A stretch of DNA of 64,000 nucleotides from Siderastrea siderea (Eukaryota > Cnidaria > Anthozoa > Scleractinia > Rhizangiidae), in the NCBI GenBank assembly GCA_964030785.1, contig OZ034968.1, positions 73,085,427 to 73,149,426 on the forward strand, in the 5' to 3' direction. Below, in pieces: positions 12,055 through 23,619 of this stretch. The notes beneath the pieces are model-generated. The model saw only the letters and a list, made by a program, of their open reading frames with translations. It made no database searches and was not told where the DNA came from. Each line of letters starts with the position of its first letter. The stretch's first letter is position 1. The position numbers and the translations under genes were made by a program.

Positions 12055-15000
12055 TTAAGAGGAAGTTTCCAGAAAAATCGAACAAAAATGATTTTTTGCG
12101 GCAAGGCTAAAAAACAGAGAGTTCGCTCATCTTCTGCATATAGGTAGCCCTTAGTAAAACTAAAAACGTTATGTTGTTTTTTTCTTCAAATATTTTTATT
12201 TTTCTGAGAAATACGAAATTTTCGATTTCACGTCTAGACTCGATTCAGAGGGTCTAAACTGGGTTGAAGATCGACCATTTTCATTCGATTCGCATGTCAA
12301 AACGATCAAGCGCAGAAAAAAATTAATACAACCGGTTGATTGCATGACTCTTCCTTGTCCAAAGCATAGTTTCAAGAGTTTGGGTTTAATCTAATTATTT
12401 AACGGTAAACAAAACCAGACTATTCTCACGCGCCATGAAAGTCGGTCGGTCAAAAGAATCGTCATTTTCACCATGTGCCATATCTCGGAATTCCTTGAGA
12501 TGAAGGTATTTCAACTGTAGAAGGATGATACTTCCAAAATAGGCAAAGTTTGGTTTGGGCCAATGATTAAGCACTTGTCAAAAAATTATTCAAAATCCTA
12601 CAAAAACGGCACAAAATCACGCCAGCCTTCGAATGCGTGACCTAAAGTATTACCACCGTATTTGTTATTAAAATCAATTTAATCGCAATGCTAGCAATAC
12701 TAAGGCATAAATCAACATAAATATGTTCACCTTTTCTCGGTTTTGATGTCCTGACCGTTGCAATACGTTTCTTTCCTGTCATTTCTTCAATGGCTTCCCG
12801 TTCAGTTCGCATGCTCTTGTCGACTCTTGAACGCGAATCCGTCTTACAACTGGTGAATTTGAAGCAACCACTGCTAGATCCAAATATGTATCGTCATGAT
12901 TAACGTGCGGTACTTGTGTTACTTGATTAAGCCATATTTCAGGAAATAACCGGCAAAGCGTTTTCAATGAGCCACTTTGCAGTGCCCGTTGGAGATGAAT
13001 TATCACAGATTGGCGAGCAAACTGGGCAAAAGGTGGATTCAGCAATGGTATCCAGAGGTATGAGGACAGCTAAAGACAAGAACGGCGAGCGCCTTTTTAA
13101 TAGCAACGAGTTTCTTACAAGCCGACAGGTTGCTAGTTTCTTTTCACGCCTGAAGTGTTGATGTTGGTACTGACACTGAGTCGCAAAGTGACGACGAAGA
13201 CCAAAACGAAGCAGAGAAGGAAGCCCGGCAGAGGCAGATCCTAAGAAACGAAGTGATCACTGACATTTCAATCCAGCATGCGCATCCAATCGTGTATGAT
13301 GCTCGTAACACCTGTGACCTCGTCAAAAATTCGAAGCTTTCAAAGTTTTCTATCAAAATGTTAGATGAAATTTGCTCTTCTTTTGGACTTGATGTATCAA
13401 AGATCAACGTCAAGAAAAAGAAGCCATAGATAGATTTGTTGACAAACCTTGTCATGGGCTGCCACTGCCAGAAGAGCGCTCACTGACTAGTGATGGTCAC
13501 TTGTACGCTTGAACAGTGCAATCCGAGTCCCAAAATTTATTTAAATCTCTCGATATCTCTGGCATAAACAGGCCGCTGCTAAGATTATTTTCGTGTCTAT
13601 GTGTTGTCAAGTATGCGAAATTTAGTGTCCGGTAGCGATGCTTTTAGTTATGTAAACCATGCTTGTTATAATATCATCGAGAAACAGAATTATCGGGTAC
13701 AAGAACGGTGTATTTTTGACCATTTTTAGGAAGCCCAAAACAACCTTTATTTTATTTCATTTTAAACGCCAGAGCTTTCTGTTTGTATCGAAAGGAGGCA
13801 GAACCGGGACCGAATGTGTCATCTGTTGCCTTAGCTGAAAAAGGAAACAGAGCCTTGATCGTTTGTTAAAAAAACAACGACAACAAGAAAAATAATGGTG
13901 ATTGTCTTTTTTTCTCTCTCTTATTTTGAACGTAAGCAGAACTTATAAGTTAAGCAAATCACGTAGTAAATACGAGTTTGTGATAATTCATCTCCAAACA
14001 CTTTCGAACCATCGGTTCAGCTGAAATTCAAGACCCTACCCCCACCCCACCCCCTTAAGTACAAAAAGCTGTCACGCTTGTCTCGTAAGTATGCAAATTA
14101 CTTCGCTTTTCGAATAATAATGGCTTCCAACGGGCACTGCAAAGTGGCTCATTGAAACGCTTTGCCGGTTATTTCCTGAAATATGGCTTAATCAAGTAAC
14201 ACAACTAGCGCACGTTAATCATGACGATACATATTTGGATAAAAACCTAGCAGTGGTTGCTTCAAATTCACCAGTCGCAAGACGGATTCGCGTTCAAGAG
14301 TCGACAAGAGCATGCGAACTGAACGGGAAGCTATTGAAGAAATGACAGGAAAGAAACGTATTGCAACGGTCAGGACATCATAATCGAGCAAAGGTGAACA
14401 TATTTATTTTTATTTATGCCTTAGTATTGCTAGTATTGCGATTAAATTGATTTCAATAACAAATACGGTGGTAATACTTTTGGTCACGCATTCGAAGGCT
14501 GGCGTGATTTGTGCCGTTTTTGTACGATTTTGAATAATTTTTTGACAAGTGCTTAATCATTGGCCCAAACCAAACTTTACATATTTTGGAAGTATCATCC
14601 TTCTACATTTGAAATACCTTCATCTCAAGGAATTCCGAGATATGGCACATGGTGAAAATGACGATTCTTTTGACCGACCGACTTTCATGGCGCGTGAGAA
14701 TAGTCTGGTTTTGTTTACCGTTAAATAATTAGATTAAACCAAAACTCTTGAAACTATGCTTCTTTGGACAAGGAAGAGTCATGCAATAAAAAGGTTGTAT
14801 TCAATTTTTTCTGCGCTTGATCGTTTTGACATGCGAATCGAATGAAAATGGTCGATTTTCAACCCAGTTTAGACCCTCTGAATCGAGTCTAGACGTGAAA
14901 TCGAGAATTTCGTTTTTCTCAGAAAAATAAAAATATTTGAAGAAAAAAACAACATAACGTTTTTAGTTTTACTAAGGGCTACCTATATGCAGAAGATGAG

Positions 15001-15060
15001 CGAAGTCTTTTTTTTAGCCTTGCCGCACCTTGTTGAATTTTTGTGGAAACTTCCTCTTAA
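12055..15060. mobile_element. Large inverted duplication 2 with transposon-derived centre
   Basis: The left arm (12055-12993) recurs inverted at 14126-15060 with high but imperfect identity. The outer ends are exactly complementary (ttaagaggaagtttcc at 12055-12070, ggaaacttcctcttaa at 15045-15060). The inner ends are complementary through the words gagccactttgcagtgcccg and its inverse. The 1.1-kb spacer holds a broken transposon-like ORF (separate entry). It lies between genes B and C, upstream of B. It is either a foldback element or two copies inserted head to head; small differences between arms show they have diverged since formation. Confidence 0.75.
12967..13429 (+). pseudogene. Frame-broken transposon-type ORF (RQVASFFSRL module)
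   Basis: From ATG at 12967 a frame of 64 codons ends FLTSRQVASFFSRLKC and a stop. A one-base shift at about 13158 continues as VDVGTDTESQSDDEDQNEAE.., then IQHAHPIVYDARNTCDL and LDEICSSFGLDVSKINVKKK to a TAG at 13427-13429, after which the frame again reads IDLLTNLV. I associate the F-L-T-x-x-Q-(V/I)-x-x-(F/Y)-F-S-R-L plus P-I-x-Y-D arrangement with multicopy uncharacterised proteins of cnidarian transposons. At least one frameshift and one stop make it a dead copy. Confidence 0.45.
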
Positions 15061-17222
15061 TAGACGGAATATTCGGTGAGTCCAATCTTTTTATAGTTTA
15101 TTTTCTTGAAGCCATGAATGCAGGCTTTATAAGCGAAGCATCAATAACAGCCACACAGACAGTTAAAGCGAAGTAATCGCGAGCTTTTAGTGCACAGTGT
15201 ATGCGCCCTTCGGTATAAAATCACAGATAATTAGAATTGAAGTGGCGGGCTAGGTTTTGAAAAACCCTTGCATGCTCTTATAGGTTAGTTTGCCTTCAAC
15301 AATACGCCACTTTTTAGTCTAGTACGACACCGGAACAAGAAAGAAAGTACCTTTGCAACGAATCCCTTTTCGAGCCTTTCCCGCTCAGGCAGTTCAGCTA
15401 AAGAAGGCCATGGTTCCTGGAGTGTTCCCACGTGCTTGTGTGTGTTATAAGTCTGGAAAGGACTGGCATGGTAAATCATATCCTTTTGCTATTTCGAGCC
15501 TTTTTTCCACAACATAGCCAAAACATCATTTTGAAGTGATATTTCAAGTATCAACATACTTGGCAGCGAGCGTATTTCTTGACAAAGTGCGCACCCTTCT
15601 AGTCCCAGTTTCTTCGCTACTTTGTAACAAAAATGTCACGCCAGACGTGTGTGCGCGACATCGATAAAAATAATTGCTCACATCTATTTTGAAAAGCACT
15701 TTATTTTAATTATTTGTTTTTTTTTCTAGAATTTTCAATTAAAATCCTACTCCTAAATTAATAATACAGAGTCGTTCTTCTAAACAGCTCCGGTCAGGTA
15801 ACTAACAACGCCTTCGTTGTGTTCGTTTTGGTTTTTAAAATGGCGATGCAGAGGCCCTGGCAAGTAGCAGGTCTCGTGACCATGTGTTAGGTTCGACCGC
15901 TAGTGCGCCTACAAAATGGAAGTCACTATTTTTAAAACTATTATCATGTATCGAAAACGCTTCTACTGCACCTACCGAGAGCGCTTGTTTCTGGTTTTTT
16001 TGGAATGTATATTTTTGACTAGGCTAAGCAACGTTTTTGGTTGGCGTAGTACTAACTAAAGATGACTTGCACATTTGTTAGTTCCAAAAATGGTACAATG
16101 TGCGGAAAGGACATTCAAATTAACATGGTTTGATCTCAACGCTCAAGTCTCAAAATGACATTTAAATGCGACGAATTGGTAAAAAACACTATTGTTATAT
16201 TATATATTACTGTAAATTGTACTATCAGTATCTCGTTGTTCAACTGTTCAGTCATATAGCAGCGATCAGATAATCTGATGCCTTGAACTGGTGTCATAAG
16301 TTAACTCGCCATTTACATGGCAACATTCTCTCAGTTACGAGAATGTCGATTTCCCGTAAATTTTAAGGTGCTCTTTAACTTTGTTTACGTATTGAATGTA
16401 TTTACATTTTTATTTTTTGAGTCTCAGTACGCCTCCCAGACTTACTATATTTTCATCAGGTTAATCTGTTAATCTACAGCTGTCACCGATCGTAAGATTT
16501 CTTGTGTACATTCTCTGTGTAGATGAACATTTTTATGATATTTTCTTACTGTAATTTGGGGGGGGGGGATGGGCGCGGGGGAAAAGGGGGGGACGCCTTA
16601 TGCGGGTATTAAGTTCCTGTTGGCGCTTCACGACTTCTGGGTCTTTCACTTAACATAAAATAACATAAACTTTATTTTAACTCGAGTTTTAGAGTAGCTT
16701 AACTAATACATTTGTGATGCAGGCTTCTGTTTTCATGCAACTGAGTTTGGTGAAGTCCCAATAAAGTTGTGAAAAAAGTGACTGAGGTCAAGCAAAAGTA
16801 GGGGAGACAGGTACACAAGATTGCGTCAATAGCAAAGAATGAAGTAGCTGGAGCAGCTCTGGAGGTCAGAAGAGAACAGGAACTGGGAGGAAAGAGTATG
16901 GCGGGCATGAAGTTCAGACACCAACTCGCCCTGTTCCCCCTCCTCCCCCCCCCCCCACGAAATACATAGCTTAGTAAGGTGAAGTAACTTGTACCTAAAG
17001 ATTACTTTGTGGCATGGAGGGATATGTGAACTAGAGACTAGGCACTATTATGCCTGTGTTCTCATACAGTTGTCCAGTTTAACCGCTCTTGGTTCAAGCG
17101 TGTTGGCGCCGGTATGGATAACATCATACGATGATACGAAAGCATATTCGCCGAATGCGTTGTCTCTTCTTTCCTGGCTTTATTCCCCAATCTGTACGTC
17201 GACACGCCTGGACGGCCTAGGG
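15061..17222. other. Intergenic, no supported gene
   Basis: This runs from inverted duplication 2 to the 3' end of gene C. It holds a G-run region at 16558-16592 and a C-run at 16945-16957. Open frames (for example 15285-15479 minus) have no recognisable domain. Confidence 0.5.
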
Positions 17223-20200
17223 TTATGAAGAGAATGACTTTCTTCTGGCATACATTCCTCTGAAGCCTTCCTTCATCCTTGATAAGGGGCCTGTCCTGTC
17301 TTTATCGCCATTTTCTTGCTCCACCTTGTTGTTCATATCAACGTCTCTGTTGTGCATGTGCAACCTCAAAGAGTCGAAAAGCAAGGAATTCGTCTCCACA
17401 TAACCCTCGGCAATGGAAATCTCACAGAATACAGATCCCAGCTCTTTTGCAAGCCCGACACCTTCATCCTCGCTGATTTTTCTGTGGCGTTCTAAATCAG
17501 TCTTGGTTCCAACTAGAATAAGCGTACAATCATTGTTTTTCTCCTTTCTTATCCGTCTTCCTAGACGTCTTGCTTCCATGAACGAAAAGCGGTTAGTAAT
17601 CGAGTACAGAATGAAGAACAGGTTTCCGAACGAGGTGAATGTCTCCAACTTCTTCTCAGTGTTCTGCTTGGGCGAAAAAAAGGAAGTTATATCAGTATTG
17701 ATTACTTTTGACCAAGAGAAGAAATTCAACCTTATTTTTTGAGATATCCAAAGCCATGACTGTGGTATAACATCAATTCTTTGTGACGTAGGTTTGACTC
17801 AAATATTACTAGAACGTGTCCTCAAGATAACAGTGAGAGTTCATGCAGGCCAGACAAAAGCTTTGGGTGTGAACAATCACGTGACGTATGCAAATCCTTT
17901 TTAAGACTGAAATGTTGCGCTTGTTAGACAAAAAAGCCATAAAACTAATGGACCAGTCAGTGTTTTCTCCTCTCATCCATTCTTGTGATTTTTTGACTGG
18001 TTGCTTGTTTGTCTGTTACTGACCTTTCCGGCGGTATCCATGATATCAAGGGCTACGTAATGGCCGTCTAGGGTCATGTGATGTCGATACGTCATCTCTA
18101 TAAAATAAATATGATATACGGCAAATGCTTCAATCAAAAAGAAAACATCCTATGAAGCCATTTCTTTCCCAGAATACTCTATAAGGCAAACTCAAAACTG
18201 GAAACTGAATTTTGCACATTTTAGTTTCCAGTTTTGAACCGTTCACCAATTTTTGAGTTAAACCGTAAATATGGTACAGTTGCTGTCAAACGTTCAATAT
18301 TGAATTCCTCCCTACGTTGTCAGTAAGACCGGCGGTGAGAATAAAAGAAACAGTCAGCATTTAGTGAATTTTGTCTTAACACAGCATTAGTTAAGTTCTA
18401 ACAGAGCTTCTGCAGTTTTCAGATAACGTGTCAAAGTCACTCACCTAAATTTTCATCATATTCCCCAATAAAACGTCTTGTTAGAAATCGCACAGTCAGA
18501 GCTAAAACGAAACAAACAATTTAAATTTAAGGACGTTCGCGCGAAAAACTTCTACAATACAAATTTTTTTCATACTTTGGCTACAGTCAGATAATGAGTT
18601 ACCTATGTCAGAAATGGAAAAAAATTGGGGGGTGACCGACTTCGTTTTCGAAATAAAGCGCGTCAAAAACTACCCCAATTTTGACAAATCGGCCCTCGTA
18701 ACTCGACATGGCCTCAGTGCTTGTTAGTTGAAAAATATTAAAAATGATTCGCTGTAGACCCACTTTCTTAGTCAAAATTTACTTAAGTGGGTCTGTTAAG
18801 TAAATAATTTGAACCGGTGTCATCCTTTTAGTTAAATTCAACCTCTGAGATCGACTTTAACGAACACCGTGCAGCTTCAATAATAGTAGAATTCGATGAT
18901 GCGAGGGCAGAAAAGTTGAAAAAAATCAAACTTCTACAATACAGATTTTCTTTAATTTTTCACAAAACGTAGATTATCGACAAAGAAAGTGATCTATCAA
19001 AAGAAAATATGGGGTCACCGAACATTTAAGAGAGTTAAACCCGTGTATAGATATTAAAGTGCCCACTAGCGCTATATATCTCCACATTTCTTCAACAGCG
19101 CGCGCGCTTAATGCATGACGTGGGATGACATCACGAAGTGAATTGCGTGCGCAGTAAGGATGCGCAGAAACAATTGGCGCGAACGTCCTTAAGACACCTT
19201 TAACCTTTTAAGTTTGACAAAATTTTGCTAGTGCTTTTTAGAAATGTGAATAATAAACAACATCACTTTGGGAATTTCAAAGACAAACTCAGAAGTTAGA
19301 AGTACATTTTCACGACTGATTCGTGTTTAGACCCTGAGAGTGAAAAAAACTTAATGAATATACCAATAATGGAATGAACGAGAGATTGGTAAATGCCTAG
19401 CTCGTTGACGGTTCTTGTAAACACAATCAACGTGTGGACTGCCAAGTTAGTCACTTCGATTTCTAGTTGCCATTTTGGAGCTACCCCTGGGGTAGCTTTT
19501 GTCAGAAGAGTGTCATGTTTAATCGATACCACCTCTACATGATTCGACATGTTCGTGTTGCAAGGAAAGATCTCAAAATGTTTGTATAGTTAGGAAATAT
19601 TCATTCAACACTTGCTGAGACAATATGATGGATCACGATCGATTATCATATTTTGGGTATCAGTGTCGGCATAGTAAGCAACTTATCACGTTGAATGATG
19701 AAAATATACGCAGAATTCTGAGTGTACGTGATGCAGGATGGCTATAACTTTCAACACAATTTCCTACATGCACTTGTATTTTTGTTTTCGCAGTGGTCGA
19801 AACGATAACAAAGAGTGTGTGGTCTTTGTCTAAGGCATGAAAATCATCTACAGGTTTTCTCTCTGTACAGTGAAAGAACTGCGGACAAACTATTTATTTA
19901 GACCAGTCCATAACTAAGATATGGTTGGACCTTGGATGTTAGTCATGTTGTTCTCTTCTGCAACACGCAGCCGCATCCTGTTTCACTCTGGTAAACAAGT
20001 TTTCATGTCAGGCCCCATATCACACAGAGCCTGCACTGAGTTGATAAAATCCGAATTCAACCCAAAGTTGAGAATAGATAATATCTATATTATTTTTACA
20101 ACATCGAAACACCGTTTAGCGGAAGAAGAGTTATTTGAGTGTAGGTTTTACTTTGATGAGGAATATCCCATTAATGACATCGAACTGATTAATATCAGTC

Positions 20201-22940
20201 CTTTAAAGAGCGTTTCATCACAAACGTTTCAACTACCCAGGTTTATAATGGGTGTTCGAACACCGTTACTTTAAACGGCAATCTAACGAAATACTGGGTG
20301 TAGTCCTGCGATGGACTGGCATCCTATCTAGTTGTAAGCTGTGGCCGTGAGGGCGGCGTGTATCCGTAGTGAGACATGTTATCTACTGTTCATGCAAGCG
20401 ATATTATGATCATATTTTTTGGTACTTGTTATCACTAGAGACTCTTCAAGATTTCAATGGATTCCAAAGTTAAGTGTGGCGCGAGCCAAACAGAACAGGA
20501 AGTGGCAGTTAAAACCCATCGTCATCCCACTATTGTTACAAGGCATTGAGTATTTTTAAGCATCACTAAAAGTACAACTTTAGTTTCGCGGGCGCCTGGT
20601 TGACTGATAAGTTAAGTGTTTCATTGAAATCAGCTTTGTTTTTGTTCAGCTTCTTTCTATGTGGCACACAAATGCGGTATACCGTATCACAGGAAATGTT
20701 CATGGTATGAATTATTCGCGTTTTTTTTGCGTACAGTAAATGAAAGATTAAACCTCTCAGTTCTACGAGCACCCAAGTTCACAAGTGGAAAAAAGTCGTA
20801 AATTTTTTTAAAGAAACTCTCCAAAATCACAAAATTAATCGTTATGAAACATCGCCCTTTAATGTGAAAATGCTCTGCAGTGAGATGGCCCATATCGATT
20901 GACAAAGCAACTCTAAATGCATATGCATACATCAGAAAAAAGTCTTCAGTTTTTTACCGTATTTTCTAGACGTTATTTTGGAGAGTATCTTCGGTATTCG
21001 AGATCTGTAGATCGTCGCATGCACTTCCTTTACTTTAAAATAAGTGTCGGAAATAGCAAGCGACATTGAAACTTTACTGACCACAACTGGAATTGGAATT
21101 TTGGTTAAAAGTTTCTTCTAAGGAAAGCATCAAAGCTACATCACAAGGCTATAAGAACCATATCCATAATCACAGGAAAAAAACCCGTTACTATTCTAAG
21201 GTTTATTTGTTCCGTTAATTGAAGACTAAGGCTGATGAGTTATTTGGGTGCAGTTACTGAGTATATCCACTTTCTTAACGTCTGACTATGTAGTTAGACC
21301 ACACTGAAATAAATATAATAAAAATTCTGAAAATTGTTCGAGAAACACCGTGAATTATGTGGTGTTTTGAATTCAGGTGTGGTCACATTTTTTAACTCAA
21401 GGTTTACTCCTGGAAGGTCGTGATCGTGAACTTTAATGTATAATCTTATTCTAGCATTGGCGTCCGTTGATTAATTTCTCGAGTGTGCAAAAAATGGAAG
21501 TCATTTAGCATTGTTTTCATGTGCTGCTATTTGCTTTTGAAGATAATTTGCCCGAGTAGAATTTTTTAAAGTTTTGTCTCATTTGATATTTGACACAATG
21601 CAAGGTAAAAAATCACCTTCACCTTCCTAGGTGAAAAGGGTACGTGGTCCTCTTTTTCCTCGAACTTTTTTAATCAAGGAATGCAACTTAAACTCAAAAT
21701 ACCGCATTGTATTAGTTTATCACACAAACACAACTGTGCTGTCACTAATTTTAAAACGTCAGTAGGCTTAACTCCTAAAAAAGACCGCTGTTCTTATCTC
21801 CATGTCCACGATCAGTAATAACCTTGTTAAGGAACCTTAGATTGTCTTCTGCGGCTAATCAATTTTTAGCCCGAGTCGACTAGATGCCGTACTGATAACT
21901 TCAAACGATTAGGGAAAATCTGCCAAGATCCATTTCCTTCCGATATCATATGATGATTATATCCTCTCTAGCATCGAGACTTTCTTGAAATTGACGGTAA
22001 TCTTATTAGTCAATCTGGTTTTACAGCCAGTTTCATTCAGCCAGCATTGTTTGTACACCACGAAAAGGTATGTAATTTTGAAAAGCACTTGACAGCAAAT
22101 GCCATTACAAGACTCGGTAATGGACTTCTAAATCATCTTCATTTATTTGATTACTCTAACCCGATGAAAGCCCTTAAACACTCCTCAATCATACATTCCT
22201 CAACTTCTTCTTCGCCATTTTGTACCAAAACCGCCAGGTGTTTGTAATTTTGCAGAATTATCACGTGAAAGCAATTTCCTGACATCAGTTCCTTTTATAT
22301 CCTTGACTCTCTCTGGAGAAATTGTTTATTTTGGAGTATATAAAATGCCCTTAGTCAAGCGTGTCTATAATCTCAAGTGCAAGCTCAATAATAGAGTAAT
22401 TCAGAGCAATGCTATTTAACCTTTCCACTCCCGAGTCAAACCACCAGTCAGTAATATGGTTATGTAAACGTTTGAGTATGCGGATGAAATGCTAAGGTGT
22501 GACCATTCAAATGAAAACCTTTGAGCAGTGTTTACTTTTGTTACTGTTTATTATACTGTACAAGGTGCCCCTAGTTTCGTTAATATCGTCCTAAGTGTGA
22601 CGAATTCAAACGAAAGATACTGGGCAGTACTTACCCGTGTTGCTGTTTGTTGTCCTGTGAAAGGGTTTGAGTCTGTGGATAAAATGCTAAACGGAACTGT
22701 GCGCATTCAAACTAAAGCTAGTACTGACACTTTCCTGTAGTACTGTTTGCTGTTGGATATTGTAAAAAAATGATGTCTGAGATTTAAATTCAAATTTCGA
22801 ACTTGACCATAACTATTTTTAATTGCTAATATTAACTCACCTGATTTTCCCACACCGTCCAGTCCCACGACAACAGCGTGTACATTAACCATGTTAGCTT
22901 GATGTGCATGATGGATGGTCGATGATCTTTTACGCCTCAT
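17223..22940 (-). CDS. Ras-like (RERG-type) GTPase, gene C, Asp12/Asn35/Lys61
   Basis: Four exons: 22841-22940 (ATG in cctcat context), 18445-18501 (57 nt), 18024-18097 (74 nt) and 17223-17663; predicted 223 aa, with a 4.3-kb first intron. The leader MRRKRSSTIHHAHQAN precedes the P-loop GLDGVGKS (residues 26-33, Asp28 = Ras 12). Switch I is FIGEYDENLEMTYRHH, with Asn at Thr35. G3 is DTAGK (Lys77 = Ras 61). Exon 4 starts NTEKKLETF, has FGNLFFILYS, G4 TKTD and G5-like EISIAEGY, and a charged linker (NKVEQENGDKDR). It ends PLSRMKEGF then MYARRKSFSS, a basophilic-kinase-like RRKS end with no CAAX. It is closest to gene A (shared NTE(E/K)KL and FGNLFF). An in-frame GTG three codons upstream of ATG has a TAA just before it, supporting the ATG. 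Confidence 0.9.
18191..18236. repeat. Short perfect hairpin in gene C intron 2
   Basis: The words caaaactggaaact and agtttccagttttg are exact complements about 18 bases apart, giving a 14-bp stem. This looks like a MITE remnant rather than a regulatory element. Confidence 0.6.
18531..19188. mobile_element. TTAA-flanked inverted-repeat element in gene C intron 1
   Basis: The 12-bp end GGACGTTCGCGC at 18531 is mirrored by GCGCGAACGTCC ending at 19188. Both are bordered by TTAA (18527-18530 and 19189-19192), the target preference of piggyBac-type elements. It is 658 bp with no coding frame. The phrase aacttctacaatacaaattt recurs internally about 380 bp apart, so the element contains an internal duplication. 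It sits 30 bp from exon 2 of gene C. Confidence 0.7.
19193..22460. other. Rest of gene C intron 1, no supported exon
   Basis: This part of the long first intron of gene C contains a 117-codon plus-strand ORF (separate entry). At 20300-20330 there is a SINE-like phrase (tgcgatggactggcatccta) of a type widespread in invertebrate repeats. Nothing else is recognisable. Confidence 0.45.
19921..20274 (+). CDS. Unrecognised 117-codon ORF inside gene C intron
   Basis: An ATG-started frame of 117 codons lies antisense to gene C, within its first intron. The middle reads ISHRACTELIKSEFNPKLRI and FECRFYFDEEYPINDIELIN, which is protein-like in composition, with no domain I can name. There is no clear splice context. 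It may be a remnant of an inserted gene or element, or chance. I assign no function. Confidence 0.2.
   Translation: MVGPWMLVMLFSSATRSRILFHSGKQVFMSGPISHRACTELIKSEFNPKLRIDNIYIIFTTSKHRLAEEELFECRFYFDEEYPINDIELINISPLKSVSSQTFQLPRFIMGVRTPLL
22460..22755 (+). repeat. Degenerate minisatellite, about 90-100-bp unit
   Basis: Roughly three diverged copies of a unit containing ggatgaaatgctaa, gtgtgaccattcaaatgaaa, gagcagtgtttac and actgtttattatactgtac run head to tail. I recall this unit as a common coral and anemone minisatellite. The array ends about 90 bp before the exon 1 donor of gene C, inside intron 1. Confidence 0.7.
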
Positions 22941-23319
22941 GATGGCCACTTAAGTAAACCACACTGAAACATGAAGACAGACGGTTTAAAACACATTACT
23001 TAAAACAAACTTACACCGAAATAATTGTGTTTTGATTGCCTACATTCTTACGTTATTGTTGAACGAGCCTCAGTTTGTCTACAATTTACTTGACTGCTTG
23101 TTTACTGAAATTGCTTTACCCTCTTGAAAAGTTGCTACGAACTGCTGCCGTATCAGAAGAATTGATGAGTAACTATCCTTTCCTTAAACAAGTGGTTATT
23201 TTTGCTTGTGAAGGTTACGTAACAAATAGAGTAGAATTGTGACCAATAAAAGCTCGTGTTATATAGACGGCCCATACTGCATGAACAATCGCCTGCCTTG
23301 ACTGGCTCCCCGTAGCTTC

Positions 23320-23619
23320 TTGTCGATTATTGGCTTAACTTTTGCTGTACACGTGCGACACGTGAAGGGATGTTACATAATAAACAGCGGAATTGTCGAC
23401 GACACTTACTATAAAGCTATCAGCTCATATATTCAACAACTACCAAGAGAGGTTGCTCATCATGAAATCTTGGAAATAGATATAAACAGCGGAATTGTCG
23501 ACGACACTTACTATAAAGCTATCAGCTCATATATTCAACAACTACCAAGAGAGGTTGCTCATCATGAAATCTTGGAAATAGATATATCTTTTGCAGAGAT
23601 GTTTTCAGCTCTAGATTAG
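23320..23619 (+). CDS. Unrecognised open frame with a 34-residue duplication
   Basis: About 99 codons are open to a TAG at 23617-23619, but there is no in-frame ATG in the open part (it opens at TTG after an upstream stop), so if real it is an exon or fragment. The content is two identical 34-residue copies, then SFAEMFSALD. It resembles a folded-domain sequence but I cannot name it. It lies about 0.4 kb upstream of gene C on the opposite strand. Confidence 0.25.
   Translation: MSIIGLTFAVHVRHVKGCYIINSGIVDDTYYKAISSYIQQLPREVAHHEILEIDINSGIVDDTYYKAISSYIQQLPREVAHHEILEIDISFAEMFSALD
23379..23582 (+). repeat. Perfect 102-bp tandem duplication in an open frame
   Basis: Two identical 102-bp copies follow one another (first from aaacagcgg at 23382, second from 23484). 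The period is a multiple of three, so the 34-residue segment NSGIVDD..HHEILEIDI is repeated in frame. Confidence 0.85.

Noticed and set aside
17279..17742. Plus-strand ORFs of 65 and 109 codons
   Set aside because: They are antisense shadows of gene C exon 4.
22941..22949. Start MAIMRRK for gene C
   Set aside because: The first codon is GTG with a TAA just before it; ATG at 22940 is the natural start.
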